A stretch of DNA of 64,000 nucleotides from Solirubrobacteraceae bacterium (lineage in GTDB: Bacteria; Actinomycetota; Thermoleophilia; Solirubrobacterales; Solirubrobacteraceae), in the NCBI GenBank assembly GCA_024711025.1, contig JANJTP010000069.1, positions 1-64,000 of the forward strand, in the 5' to 3' direction. Under the pieces are notes generated by a model that made no database searches, was not told the origin of the DNA, and was given only the letters and a program-made list of their open reading frames with translations. How positions within the stretch are numbered: position 1 is the stretch's first letter; each line of letters begins with the position of its first letter. Positions 26,616 through 35,516 of this stretch are shown piece by piece. The position numbers and the translations under genes are program-made.

Positions 26616-27802
26616 GTCGCCTTCACGTCCTCCCACGCGGCGACCCAGTCCTCGTGGGTCGCGATGTCGCCCGAGCTCTCGATCGGGGCATCGAGCGCGA
26701 AGACGAGCTTCGTCTCGAACAGCTCCTTGAGGTTGTCGTAGTCGAAGACCTGCGCGCCCAGCCCCTTCACCTCGGAGGCGGCATCCAGGCGCACGAGCCC
26801 CGAGCCGAGCTCGTTGCCGACGTAGGCCTGCATCTCCGTCGAGAGCATCTGGTCGATGAACGCGACGGCGCTGCGCTTGTTGTCGGCGTCCTTCGGGACG
26901 ATGTAGCAGTCGACGAAGCCGACGGTTCCCTCCTTGGGGTACGCGGTCTTGACGACGCCGTCCTTTGCGGCGGCGAAGATCTCGACCGCGTTCCAGCCCT
27001 GGAACGACGCCCACACGTCACCGGCGACGATCAGGTCGCCGATGTCGGCGTAGCCCGCGGCGACGGTGCGCGCGTTCGCCTTGACCTTGACCAGGAACTC
27101 CTTGACCTGCTCGAGCTGGTCGCGGGTCATCTTGCTCGGCTCGCGGATGCCGACCGCGAGCGCGCCGGTCTGGACCGTCGAGACCGGATCGTCGATCATC
27201 GCCACGCGCCCCTTGAGCTTCGGATCGGCCAGCTCCTGCCAGCTTTCGATCGCGCCCATGCGCTTGGGGTCGTAGTTGCAGCCCAGCGAGCCCCAGACGA
27301 ACGGCACGGCGGTGAGCGCGCCGTTCGCGTCCATCGTCAGGTCGAGGAAGTACTTGTCGACCTTGGCGCTGTTGGAGAGCCATTCCGGCTGGATCGGGTA
27401 CGCGAGTCCGAGCTGGCGGTACTGCTCCACCTGCGCGACGCCGAGCTGGGCCGCATCCGCGGTGCGGCCGGCGGGGCTGCGGAGCTTCGTCGTGACGTCG
27501 TCCTGGTTGTTGATCGGCGTCACCTTCTGCGCGACGCCCGCCTGCTTCAGCCAGGGCTTGATCGCGTCGCCGCCCTCGTAGCCGGCGTACGTGAGGATCT
27601 GGATCGCGCCTCCGACCGCGCCGAGGTCCTCGAGCTTCACGTCACCGGTCGGCTCGGCTGCCTTGCCTGCGTCGTCGCCGCCGCAGGCCGCGAGCAGCGG
27701 CAGCGCGGAGGCCGACAGGCCGACCGCGGCGGCGCGGCGCAGGAACGCCGCGCGCGTCAGCTCCTGCGGACGAAGCGGCGGGAAGGGGTTGTGCGATGGC
27801 AT
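26612..27802 (-). CDS. ABC substrate-binding lipoprotein, spermidine/putrescine-type
   Basis: 396 residues from the ATG at 27802 (GAGGAGAG just before). The leader is long: twin Arg in FLRRAAAVGLSASALPLLAAC ends in a lipobox with the lipidated Cys, so Tat export with lipid anchoring is likely. The mature part is a type-2 periplasmic-binding fold (ILTYAGYEGG, FVWGSLGCNYDPKRMG, IDDPVSTVQTGALAVGI) resembling PotD-like proteins. It is the first of four transporter genes, 85 bp after hyuB; CCCTTCAA occurs twice (27852 and 27884) around that gap. Confidence 0.87.
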   Translation of the reverse strand: MPSHNPFPPLRPQELTRAAFLRRAAAVGLSASALPLLAACGGDDAGKAAEPTGDVKLEDLGAVGGAIQILTYAGYEGGDAIKPWLKQAGVAQKVTPINNQDDVTTKLRSPAGRTADAAQLGVAQVEQYRQLGLAYPIQPEWLSNSAKVDKYFLDLTMDANGALTAVPFVWGSLGCNYDPKRMGAIESWQELADPKLKGRVAMIDDPVSTVQTGALAVGIREPSKMTRDQLEQVKEFLVKVKANARTVAAGYADIGDLIVAGDVWASFQGWNAVEIFAAAKDGVVKTAYPKEGTVGFVDCYIVPKDADNKRSAVAFIDQMLSTEMQAYVGNELGSGLVRLDAASEVKGLGAQVFDYDNLKELFETKLVFALDAPIESSGDIATHEDWVAAWEDVKAT

Positions 27803-27887
27803 CTCTCTCCTCGGTCCGGATGACGGGTCAAGCGTCGAGGAACCCGTAGGTCCCTTCAAACGACAAGACGACAGGTGAAACGGCCCT

Positions 27888-29603
27888 TCAACTGACATCG
27901 AGTGACATTGGGCGCTCCCTCGGGGGGGAGTCCGGAGCGGCGGCGGCGTCGAACCGGTAGACGTCGCGTGCGACCCGGACGCTGACCTTCCCCTCCTGGA
28001 CGTCGCGCGCGACCGATCTGCGATCCCGGCGGGCGGGATCGCCGTAGCCGCCCCCGCCACCGGTGGTCGTGACGAGGCGGTCCCCCGGCCGCATCGTCAG
28101 GCGCTCCTTCGTGAAGTCCAGGCGCGTGCCGTCGGCACGCTCCACGACGAGCCGCGCGGCGGTCCCCGGATGCCCGCCGTGGATCCCTCGCGGCGCGAAC
28201 TGTTCGCGGGCCTGCTCGGTGTAGAAGACGCCGTCCGCATCGTCGAGGAACTCGTAGACGCGCCGGAGCGCCAGGCCACCGCGGAACTCCCCGGGCCCTC
28301 CGGTATCGGGAACGAGCTCGGTCGACGCGATGCGGACCGGGTACTGGAGCTCGCAGATCTCGGCCGGGAGCATCGTGACGTTGCCGAGGTAGACGTCGAC
28401 CGCGTCGAGCCCGTCGCCGAGCGGATGGCCTCCCATCCCCCCGCCGAGGTCGTCCTGGATCACGACCTCGTTGCCGAGCCGCGGGTGCCTGCACGATGCC
28501 GCGAGGCTCGAGAAGCCGACGAAGGCCCCGGCGGTCGCGAGATCGGGGAAGCGCTCCCCGAGCGCGCGGATCAGCGTGTCGGCCAGGCGCTGAACGCCGA
28601 GGTGGCGCAGGCTCACCGCGGCGGGGAAGCGCGGATTCACGAACGACCCCTCCGGGAGGACGATCTCGATCGCTCGCATCGCACCGCCGTTCTGCGGCCC
28701 GGTGGGGTCGAACATCGCCTTGACGGCGAAGATGACCGCCGCGCGAGCGGCCGTCGCCGACACGTTGAGGCCGCCGCCCATCTGCGGATCGGTGCCCGTC
28801 ATGTCGACCAGGACCGTGTCGTCGCGGATCTCGACGGATGCGACCATCCGCACCGGATCGGAGCCGAGCCCGTCGTCGTCGAGCCAGCCCTCCGCTCGAG
28901 CCACGCCGTCGGGGCGCTCCGAGATCGCCGCCCGGATGCGCCGCTCCGACTGGTCGAGGACGACGTCCATCGCGGCGAGCAGCGTCTCGACGCCGTAGCG
29001 CGCGACGAGCTCGCCCATCCGGCGCTGGCCGAGCTTGGCCGCCGCGAGCTGGGCGCGCAGGTCGCCCGCCGTCGACTCGGGGTCGCGGATGTTGTTCTTG
29101 ATCAGGTCGAGCAGGGCATCGTTCAGGCGCCCGTCGTCGACGAGCCGGATCGGCGGGATCCGCAGTCCCTCCTCGAAGATCGACGCGTTCGCGTACCCCT
29201 CGGTGCCCGGGTTCGTGCCGCCGACGTCGCTGTGGTGGGCGATGTTGCCGCACCACGCGATGACGCTGCCGTCGTGCACCACCGGGACGAAGATCTGGAT
29301 GTCCGGCGTGTGGGTGCCGCCCCGGTAGGGGTCGTTCGTCATCCAGGCGTCGCCGGCTCGCGAGGTGTCGCCGGCGGCCTCGATGACATAGGGCATCGTC
29401 GACGCCATCGTCCCCAGGAACGCCGGGATCAGGTCGTCCTGCGCGACCGTCTCCCCGCCCGGCGTGAACACCGCGCAGGAGTAGTCGAGCATCTCGCGGA
29501 TGATCGGCGAGTGCGAGCTCCGGCGAAGCGCCTCCGACATCTCCCAGGCGGTGGCGCGCAGGGCGCTCGAGATCACTGCCGCGGTGACCGGGTCCGTGGT
29601 CAT
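27888..29603 (-). CDS. hyuB: Hydantoinase/oxoprolinase B subunit
   Basis: A 571-residue large subunit of the ATP-dependent hydantoinase/5-oxoprolinase/ketone-carboxylase superfamily. Family features are SHSPIIREMLDYSCAVF, NDPYRGGTHTPDIQIFVPV, HHSDVGG (metal-binding His pair), the Gly-rich QDDLGGGMGG and the C-terminal TTGGGGGYGDP. Its ATG overlaps the hyuA stop (ATGA), so the two subunits are made together. Likely opens a cyclic amide such as a hydantoin; the substrate is not readable from the sequence. Confidence 0.9.
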   Translation of the reverse strand: MTTDPVTAAVISSALRATAWEMSEALRRSSHSPIIREMLDYSCAVFTPGGETVAQDDLIPAFLGTMASTMPYVIEAAGDTSRAGDAWMTNDPYRGGTHTPDIQIFVPVVHDGSVIAWCGNIAHHSDVGGTNPGTEGYANASIFEEGLRIPPIRLVDDGRLNDALLDLIKNNIRDPESTAGDLRAQLAAAKLGQRRMGELVARYGVETLLAAMDVVLDQSERRIRAAISERPDGVARAEGWLDDDGLGSDPVRMVASVEIRDDTVLVDMTGTDPQMGGGLNVSATAARAAVIFAVKAMFDPTGPQNGGAMRAIEIVLPEGSFVNPRFPAAVSLRHLGVQRLADTLIRALGERFPDLATAGAFVGFSSLAASCRHPRLGNEVVIQDDLGGGMGGHPLGDGLDAVDVYLGNVTMLPAEICELQYPVRIASTELVPDTGGPGEFRGGLALRRVYEFLDDADGVFYTEQAREQFAPRGIHGGHPGTAARLVVERADGTRLDFTKERLTMRPGDRLVTTTGGGGGYGDPARRDRRSVARDVQEGKVSVRVARDVYRFDAAAAPDSPPRERPMSLDVS

Positions 29604-31660
29604 CGCTCCTCCTCGTCGATCGTGATGATGAGTGCCCCGGTCGCGTGGACGACCGCCCGGCAGCCGGGCGGCACGAGCGTCGTCGTGTCGAGCTGCTCGA
29701 CGATCGCGGGACCTTCGAGCCGCTGGCCGACCCCGAGCTCCCCTCGGCGGTACACCGCCGTCGAGAGGCGACCCTCGCCGCTCTCGAAGAGCACCTCGCG
29801 ATGCTCGAACGGCTGCGCGTCCTCCTCGGCCAGATCGTGATGCACGTCCGGCGTCTCGCGGACCCCGATGCCGACGAGGCGCGCCGCGACGACCTCGGTC
29901 GTCACGCCCTCCGCCGAGTGGCCGAAGGTCCTCTCGTGCTGGCGGTGGAAGCGCGCGATCACCTCGCGCAGCGGCTCGTCGTCGCTCGTCGGGACGCGCA
30001 GCGCGTACTCCTGTCCGACGTAGCGCAGGTCCAGCGACGACTCGAAGCGCTGATCGGCGATCGCGACGCCGTCCTCGCCGAGCGACTTGGCCGCCTCGGC
30101 CCGCAGCGACGCGAACGCGTCCTCGACGGCCGAGTCGTCGAGCCGGCCCTCGACGCCGAGCAGCGGTGTCGCGTGGTCGTGGCGCAGATGGGCGGAGAGC
30201 AGGCCCAGCGCGCTCAGCAGGCCGGGGTGCGCGGGGATGACGGCGGCCTGCATGCCGAGCGCCCGCATGACGCTCGCGGCGTGCAGCGGACCGGCCCCAC
30301 CGCCGGCGACCAGCGCGAACTCGCGAAGATCGTCGCCGTGGCGAGCCGCGGCCTGGCGGATCGCCCCGGCCATGTTCTCCTCGAGCAGCGCGAGCACGCC
30401 GAGGGCGGCATCCTCGGTGCCGAGGCCGATAGCGTCGGCGAGGCTCCCCAGGGCCTTCTCGGCCAGGCCGACGTCGAGCTTCAGCCCACCGCCGATCAGG
30501 CCGCGCGACGAGAGGCGTCCGAGCAGGAGGTGGGCGTCGGTCACCGTCGGCTCGCTGCCGGCCCGCCCGTAGCAGGCCGGGCCCGGATCGGCACCGGCGC
30601 TCTGCGGCCCCACGTTGAGCGCCCCGCCGGCGTCGACCCATGCCAGGCTGCCGCCCCCCGCGCCGATCGCCTCGACCTCGATGTGCGGCAGCTTGCAGGG
30701 AACGCCGTTGGGGAGGGTCATCTCGATCCCGGTTCGGGGATCGCCGTCGGTGACCACGCCGATGTCGGCGCTCGTCCCGCCGACGTCGAAGGTCACGCAG
30801 TTGCCGAAGCCGCATGCCACGCCCTCGCGGGCACCGCCGATGACGCCGGCCGCCGGGCCGGACAGGATCAGCTGATGGACGTGCTCGCCCACCGAGCGGT
30901 CGGCGGTCCCGATCCCGCCGTTGCTCTGCATGATGTACAGCCGTGAGCGCAGCTCGCTCTCGGCGAGGCGCGCCTCGAGCCCGCGCACGTAGGGATCGAT
31001 CTTCGGCGCGAGCGCCGCGTTCACGGCGGCGGTGGCAAAGCGCGGGTACTCCCTGGGCTCTTGGCTGATCCGGGACGAGCGGCCCACGTAGAGGCTCGGC
31101 GCGCGCTCGGCGACGATCGCCTGGATGCGCTCCTCGTGCTCGGCGTTGGCGAACGAGAACAGCGTCCCGATCGCGATCGCCTCGACCCCCCGCTCGAGCA
31201 GGCGCTCGGTGGCCGCCTCGACCTCGGCGGGGTCGAGCGGCTCGATCTCCTCCCCGTCGGCGGCGATGCGCCCGCCGACCTCGCAGCGCAGGTCCCGAGG
31301 AATCATCACCGGCCTGGGCGATTGCCGCAGGTCGTAGAGATGGGGGCGCATCTGCGTCCCGATCTCCAGGACGTCGCGGAAGCCCGCGGTCGTGATCAGC
31401 CCGACCCGTGCGAAGTCGCCCGTGATCACCGCGTTCGTCGCGATCGTCGTCCCGTGCGTCACCGACTCGACCGGATCGAGCGGCGCGTCTGCGCCTCCGT
31501 CGCCGAGCAGCTCGCCGATGCCCTCCATGATCGCCGCCTGCGGCTCGCCGGGCCGCGACGGCACCTTCGCGACGATCACCTCATGTCGCTCGTAGTCGAT
31601 CAGGACGCAGTCGGTGAACGTCCCACCGGTGTCCACTCCGATGCGGCGAAGAGCAGTCAT
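29600..31660 (-). CDS. hyuA: Hydantoinase/oxoprolinase A subunit
   Basis: A 686-residue ATPase-fold subunit. The N-terminus RIGVDTGGTFTDCVLIDYE is the family hallmark (phosphate-binding, actin-like fold); other motifs are SNGGIGTADRS, VTFDVGGTSADIGVV, ADPGPACYGR and ALVAGGGAGPLHAASVMRAL. Probably phosphorylates the amide oxygen before HyuB hydrolyses the ring. It lies 130 bp downstream of the PucR gene on the same strand, and ABC importer genes follow hyuB. Confidence 0.92.
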   Translation of the reverse strand: MTALRRIGVDTGGTFTDCVLIDYERHEVIVAKVPSRPGEPQAAIMEGIGELLGDGGADAPLDPVESVTHGTTIATNAVITGDFARVGLITTAGFRDVLEIGTQMRPHLYDLRQSPRPVMIPRDLRCEVGGRIAADGEEIEPLDPAEVEAATERLLERGVEAIAIGTLFSFANAEHEERIQAIVAERAPSLYVGRSSRISQEPREYPRFATAAVNAALAPKIDPYVRGLEARLAESELRSRLYIMQSNGGIGTADRSVGEHVHQLILSGPAAGVIGGAREGVACGFGNCVTFDVGGTSADIGVVTDGDPRTGIEMTLPNGVPCKLPHIEVEAIGAGGGSLAWVDAGGALNVGPQSAGADPGPACYGRAGSEPTVTDAHLLLGRLSSRGLIGGGLKLDVGLAEKALGSLADAIGLGTEDAALGVLALLEENMAGAIRQAAARHGDDLREFALVAGGGAGPLHAASVMRALGMQAAVIPAHPGLLSALGLLSAHLRHDHATPLLGVEGRLDDSAVEDAFASLRAEAAKSLGEDGVAIADQRFESSLDLRYVGQEYALRVPTSDDEPLREVIARFHRQHERTFGHSAEGVTTEVVAARLVGIGVRETPDVHHDLAEEDAQPFEHREVLFESGEGRLSTAVYRRGELGVGQRLEGPAIVEQLDTTTLVPPGCRAVVHATGALIITIDEEER

Positions 31661-31789
31661 CGATCCTCAATGTCGGGGCTGTCGCGGTGCAAGGTGGCGG
31701 CATTCTGATCGGCCGTCACGAGCGCGCACAGGACTCAACACGTCGGAACGAGGTCGCCCAGCCGTTACGAAACGTCCTCGGCGGGGCGG

Positions 31790-33445
31790 CTATTCGGAAG
31801 CGGGGCGGGTGTCGTCCGCCCCGCCCAGCAGCCGCTGAGCGCGGACCGCGAGATGCGCGCCGAGGCGCGTGTCCGGATCGTCGAGCGACTCGCCGAGCAG
31901 CGCCTCGATGCGGCTGATCCGGTGGTACAGGGACTGGCGCTCGAGGTGGAGCGCACGTGCCGTGTCGGTCTTGCGCCCGCCGCACTCCAGGTACTTCTCG
32001 AGCGTCGGCAGCAGCTTGGACCTGCGGGCGTCGTCGTGCTGGATCAGCGGACCCAGGCGCCGTTCGACGAACGAGCGGACGTCAGGCGACTCGCGCAGGG
32101 CCCACAGCAGCCGGTGCAGGTCGGGGCGCGTCGCGTCGTACCAGCCGCGAACGTCCGGACGCGGCGACGAGGTCGCCTCGACGACCTCGCGCAGCGAGCG
32201 GATCGCACCGGTCCAGGAGCGCGACGCGTCGCCGACGTAGCGCAGCCCCGCATCGGTGGACCCGACCTGCTTCTCGAGCGCGCGCGCGCAGCGCGCGGCC
32301 AGCGCATCGGCCCGGCTCTCCCGGTGCCCCGCGCCGGGCAGCCCGACGACCATCGCGACGCGCCCCTCCCCCGGCATGAGCCCGCCGAGGACCGGCACGG
32401 CGTTGGCCTCGAGCTCCTGCCGGACCTCCCGCCAGACCATCGTCCAGACCGTCGCCTGGGCGCTCTGCGGAACCCGCGCGGGACCGGCGAGCACGCAGGG
32501 AAGCAGATGCGGCACGCGCCGCGGGAAGCCCACGGCCTCGACCTGCCGAACGATCTCGTTCTCGCTCAGGTCGCCGTCCATGAAGCCGGCGAGCAGGTTC
32601 CCGCGGTCCCTTGCGACAAGGACCTCCTCCTGGTGCGTCTGCCGCGTGACCACCGCCACCAGCGCTCCCGCGCGCTCCATCGCAAGCCGGGTGATCTCGT
32701 CGAACGGACGGTCCAGGGCGAGCGCGACGAGGCTGCCGCGCTGCGATCCGCGACCGCTGGGAAGGGGGACGCTGAGGGCCGGCACGCTGCCCGGGAGCCC
32801 GCGGCGAAAGCCGTCCCATGCGTTGAGGACCTCGCTGGAGTCCGCCTCGTGGACCGCGTGGAACAGCAGGTCGCCGTCGTCGCGCTGCAGGACGACCGGG
32901 TTGCGCATCTCGGCGGCGAGCGCGCCGAGGACCTCCGGTATGCCGGCGCCGTCGAGCATGAGGGTCGTGAACCGCTCCTGCAGCAGGTCCAGCCGGCGGA
33001 CCTGCAGCAGCCGGCGACTCAGGAGCTCGTGGTTGACGGCCTCGGTGACCTCGACGAACGCCACCTCCCGGTGCAGCGCGATCAACGGCAGGTCGTGCTC
33101 GGCCGCGCCGTCGACGAGCGCCGCCGGCACCGCGTTGAACACCGAGCCCAGCTCGAGCACGAGCCCGGCGATGCCGCGCTCGGCCAGCTCGGCGGCGAAG
33201 CGACGCGCCGCCCTGGCGTCGCCGTCGAGCGCGATCCCCGTCGTCAGCACGAGCTCGCCGCCGCGCAGCAGCGCGGCCAGGTTGCGAACCTCGCCCGCGT
33301 GGGCCCAGCGGATCGGGCGCGAGAGGCTCCCGTGACCGGCGACGACCTCGGGAGAGCCGCGCTTGAGGCTCTCCAGCTCGAGGGCCTCCGCGACCGTGAT
33401 CGACCCAGCGACCGTTTCGGGCTCGAGCTTCGGAGCGTCGGCCAT
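31790..33445 (-). CDS. PucR-family transcriptional regulator
   Basis: A 551-residue regulator. The N-terminal PucR domain (about 15-140: ITVAEALELESLKRGSPEVVAG) is followed by a degenerate central domain and a C-terminal helix-turn-helix of the PucR type (LLPTLEKYLECGGRKTDTARALHLERQSLYHRISRIEALLG, described by positions about 485-525). Relatives control purine, allantoin, hydantoin and amino-acid catabolism. It sits just upstream of hyuA on the same strand and probably regulates that island. A GGGGCGG/CCGCCCC hairpin lies at 31802-31822 within its last codons. Confidence 0.88.
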   Translation of the reverse strand: MADAPKLEPETVAGSITVAEALELESLKRGSPEVVAGHGSLSRPIRWAHAGEVRNLAALLRGGELVLTTGIALDGDARAARRFAAELAERGIAGLVLELGSVFNAVPAALVDGAAEHDLPLIALHREVAFVEVTEAVNHELLSRRLLQVRRLDLLQERFTTLMLDGAGIPEVLGALAAEMRNPVVLQRDDGDLLFHAVHEADSSEVLNAWDGFRRGLPGSVPALSVPLPSGRGSQRGSLVALALDRPFDEITRLAMERAGALVAVVTRQTHQEEVLVARDRGNLLAGFMDGDLSENEIVRQVEAVGFPRRVPHLLPCVLAGPARVPQSAQATVWTMVWREVRQELEANAVPVLGGLMPGEGRVAMVVGLPGAGHRESRADALAARCARALEKQVGSTDAGLRYVGDASRSWTGAIRSLREVVEATSSPRPDVRGWYDATRPDLHRLLWALRESPDVRSFVERRLGPLIQHDDARRSKLLPTLEKYLECGGRKTDTARALHLERQSLYHRISRIEALLGESLDDPDTRLGAHLAVRAQRLLGGADDTRPASE

Positions 33446-33455
33446 GCGAGCCTCG

Positions 33456-33809
33456 CTACCCCAGCGAGCGATGCCGGCGCCAGACGTGCATGAGCGCGGC
33501 GATCGCCGCGAGCACGACGACGATCAGGACGACCGCTCCGGTACCGGTCGCGGTCAGCTTTCCGGCACCGGCGAGCACCAGCACGATCGCAGCGATCGCG
33601 CCATAGAGCAGCGCGCGATCGCGGGCTCTGAGCGCGTCGAGGTCGAAGCCGAAGCGTCGGTAGGCATAGGCGAGCGACCAGGCGATCACGGCGATGAAGG
33701 CCAGCGAGAGCGTGCGGGAGACGAGCGCCGCGGCGTCACCGCCGCCCGGGACGAACGCCACCGCCGCGGCGAGCGCGACGAGGATCGCGACGTTGCGGGC
33801 CGTTGTCAC
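33456..33809 (-). CDS. Small membrane protein of unknown function
   Basis: A 117-residue protein from a GTG at 33809, with three hydrophobic helices (about 6-22, 32-50 and 65-105) separated by a short cytoplasmic-looking loop YRRFGFDLDALRARDRALL. It ends in the basic tail HVWRRHRSLG. Ten bases separate its stop from the PucR start. I do not recognise a family. Confidence 0.6.
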   Translation of the reverse strand: MTTARNVAILVALAAAVAFVPGGGDAAALVSRTLSLAFIAVIAWSLAYAYRRFGFDLDALRARDRALLYGAIAAIVLVLAGAGKLTATGTGAVVLIVVVLAAIAALMHVWRRHRSLG

Positions 33810-33862
33810 GCGCCCATCGTACGGGGCCGCGCCCGGCGGCTCCCCCGCCGGGGTGCCTCGCG

Positions 33863-34690
33863 CTACTCCGTCAGCCCGATTGCCGTCGGCGCCGCCGCAT
33901 CGGCGTGCGGCGGGTCCGGGGCCTCGCCGCCGCGGTTGACCGGCTCGGCGGCGAACCTGTAGCCCACGCCGAAGTGCGTGTGGATGTAGCACCAGCCGGG
34001 CGAGGCCTTCTCCAGCTTCTGGCGGAGCTTGCGCACGAACACGTCGACCGAGCGGTCGCCGCGGGCCATCGCGTAGCCCCAGACCCGCTGGTAGATCTCC
34101 TCGCGCTCGAGGACACGCCCCTCGGCGCCGGCCAACAGCTCGATCAGCTCGAACTCGCGGCGCGTGAGGTCGACCGAGTCCCCGTCGACGAACACCTGGA
34201 AGCGGTCGGAGCGGATCTCTATCCGTCCCGCGCGCAGCGGATCGACGTCCCGGCGGGACTGCGCCTGGCGCCCACGGCGAACAGCGGCCTCGATGCGAGC
34301 GATCAGCTCCTCGGGATGGCACGGCTTGGTCAGCCAGTCGTCGGCGCCGAGCCGCAGCCCGCGCACGCGCTGGGCGACGCTCGAGCGCGCCGTGCAGACG
34401 ACCACGACCAGGCTCGGGAGCTCGCGCCCGAGCCGCTCGATGTACTCCCACGCCTGCGGCCCGAGGATCGCCACGTCGACGACCAGGGCGCCGAGGCGCA
34501 TCGCGACGAGGTCCTCGACGGGCACGGGGCTCGCGAGCGCGCGGGGCGCCCATCCCAGGCGCTCCATGCGCTTGCCGAGGACCTGCAGGAACCCGGAGTC
34601 GGTGTCGATCACAGCGACGCGCAGCTGCGCGCCGGTTCCCGATGCGCCCGAGCGCGAGGCGTCTGGGCGAGCGGTGGTCAACGTGCTCAT
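33863..34690 (-). CDS. PhoB/PhoP-like response regulator (OmpR family)
   Basis: 275 residues. After a 22-residue leader comes a receiver domain with acidic pocket Asp29/Asp31 (VIDTDSG), phospho-acceptor Asp72 (ALVVDVAIL) and Lys122 (LTKPCHP). The C-terminal winged helix (about 160-255) has LTRREFELIELLAGAEGRVLEREEIYQRVWG and RSVDVFVRKLRQKLE. It lies downstream of phoU, and a PHO-box-like repeat sits in front of it, so control of the phosphate regulon is likely. No sensor kinase gene is adjacent in the window. Confidence 0.85.
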   Translation of the reverse strand: MSTLTTARPDASRSGASGTGAQLRVAVIDTDSGFLQVLGKRMERLGWAPRALASPVPVEDLVAMRLGALVVDVAILGPQAWEYIERLGRELPSLVVVVCTARSSVAQRVRGLRLGADDWLTKPCHPEELIARIEAAVRRGRQAQSRRDVDPLRAGRIEIRSDRFQVFVDGDSVDLTRREFELIELLAGAEGRVLEREEIYQRVWGYAMARGDRSVDVFVRKLRQKLEKASPGWCYIHTHFGVGYRFAAEPVNRGGEAPDPPHADAAAPTAIGLTE

Positions 34691-34744
34691 GACGCCCCGG
34701 AGTCTAAGGGCACGGCCGGCCGGCCGACATCGGGGCGACGACGT

Positions 34745-34766
34745 TTTCACCGGATGTTCACAGGAC
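34745..34766 (+). promoter_or_regulatory. PHO box upstream of the response-regulator gene
   Basis: Two adjacent 11-nt direct repeats, TTTCACCGGAT (34745-34755) and GTTCACAGGAC (34756-34766), match the actinobacterial PHO-box unit (G/T-TTCAC-like core). They lie between the phoU stop and the regulator start at 34690, on the strand opposite to the gene, suggesting autoregulation. Confidence 0.65.
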
Positions 34767-34789
34767 GATCCGGCGCCCGATCGCGGCCG

Positions 34790-35512
34790 CTAGCCGGCCG
34801 GCTCCGCCCTGTCGCCCCCCAGATCCTCGATCGGAAGCTCCCGGAACAGCCCGGTCTCGACGAAGATCACCTGCTCGCCGACGCCGACCGCGTTGTCGCC
34901 GATCCGCTCGAGCGCGCGGGCGACCATGGTCATCACCATCGCCCACTCGCGCCGATCCGCGTCGTCGCCGACGCTGACCGCGAGCCGGAAGACCTCCTTG
35001 TTGAGCCGGTTCACGCCGCTGTCCTGACGCGACAGATCGGCCGCCAGCCCGACGTTGCGCTCCCTGAAGGCGAGCCGCGCCTCGACGACCTCGGCCCGTG
35101 CCGCGGTGCCCATCCGCAGCACCTTCTCGAGCAGCTCGGGGACGACCGGCGGCTCGCTGCCGACCAGCGGGATCAGCTTGGCGACGTTGACGCACTGGTC
35201 GCCCATCCGCTCGGCGTGCTTGATCACGTGGAGCAGCGCCGCGACGAGCCGCAGGTCGCCGGCGACGGGAGCCTGGCGGGCGAGCAGCGACAGGATCCCC
35301 TGGTGGACCTCGAGGTAGCGCCCGTCGATCCGGTCGTCGTCGGCGATGACGAACGTCGCGAGCTCGACGTCACGCTGTTCGAGCGCCTCCATCGCGCGGT
35401 CGAGCTGCTCGACGACGATGTCGAGCGCGCCGAGCGCCTGGCGCTCGAGGTCGGCGAGCTGCTCGCGGTACTGGTGGCGGATCTCCGTCGGGGGCACCTT
35501 CATCGTCTGCAT
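34790..35512 (-). CDS. phoU: Phosphate transport regulator PhoU
   Basis: 240 residues from MQTMKV at 35512; a start three codons further in is also possible. Two three-helix PhoU repeats carry E/D-rich metal-binding stretches (ADDDRIDGRYLEVHQGILSL and HAERMGDQCVNVAKL; ALERIGDNAVGVGEQVIF). It starts four bases after the pstB stop. PhoU relays PstSCAB status to the phosphate two-component system. Confidence 0.93.
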   Translation of the reverse strand: MQTMKVPPTEIRHQYREQLADLERQALGALDIVVEQLDRAMEALEQRDVELATFVIADDDRIDGRYLEVHQGILSLLARQAPVAGDLRLVAALLHVIKHAERMGDQCVNVAKLIPLVGSEPPVVPELLEKVLRMGTAARAEVVEARLAFRERNVGLAADLSRQDSGVNRLNKEVFRLAVSVGDDADRREWAMVMTMVARALERIGDNAVGVGEQVIFVETGLFRELPIEDLGGDRAEPAG

Positions 35513-35516
35513 GGTC

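Noticed and set aside
31802-31822. GGGGCGG/CCGCCCC hairpin as the terminator of the PucR gene
   Set aside because: It lies inside the last codons and has no U-tract.
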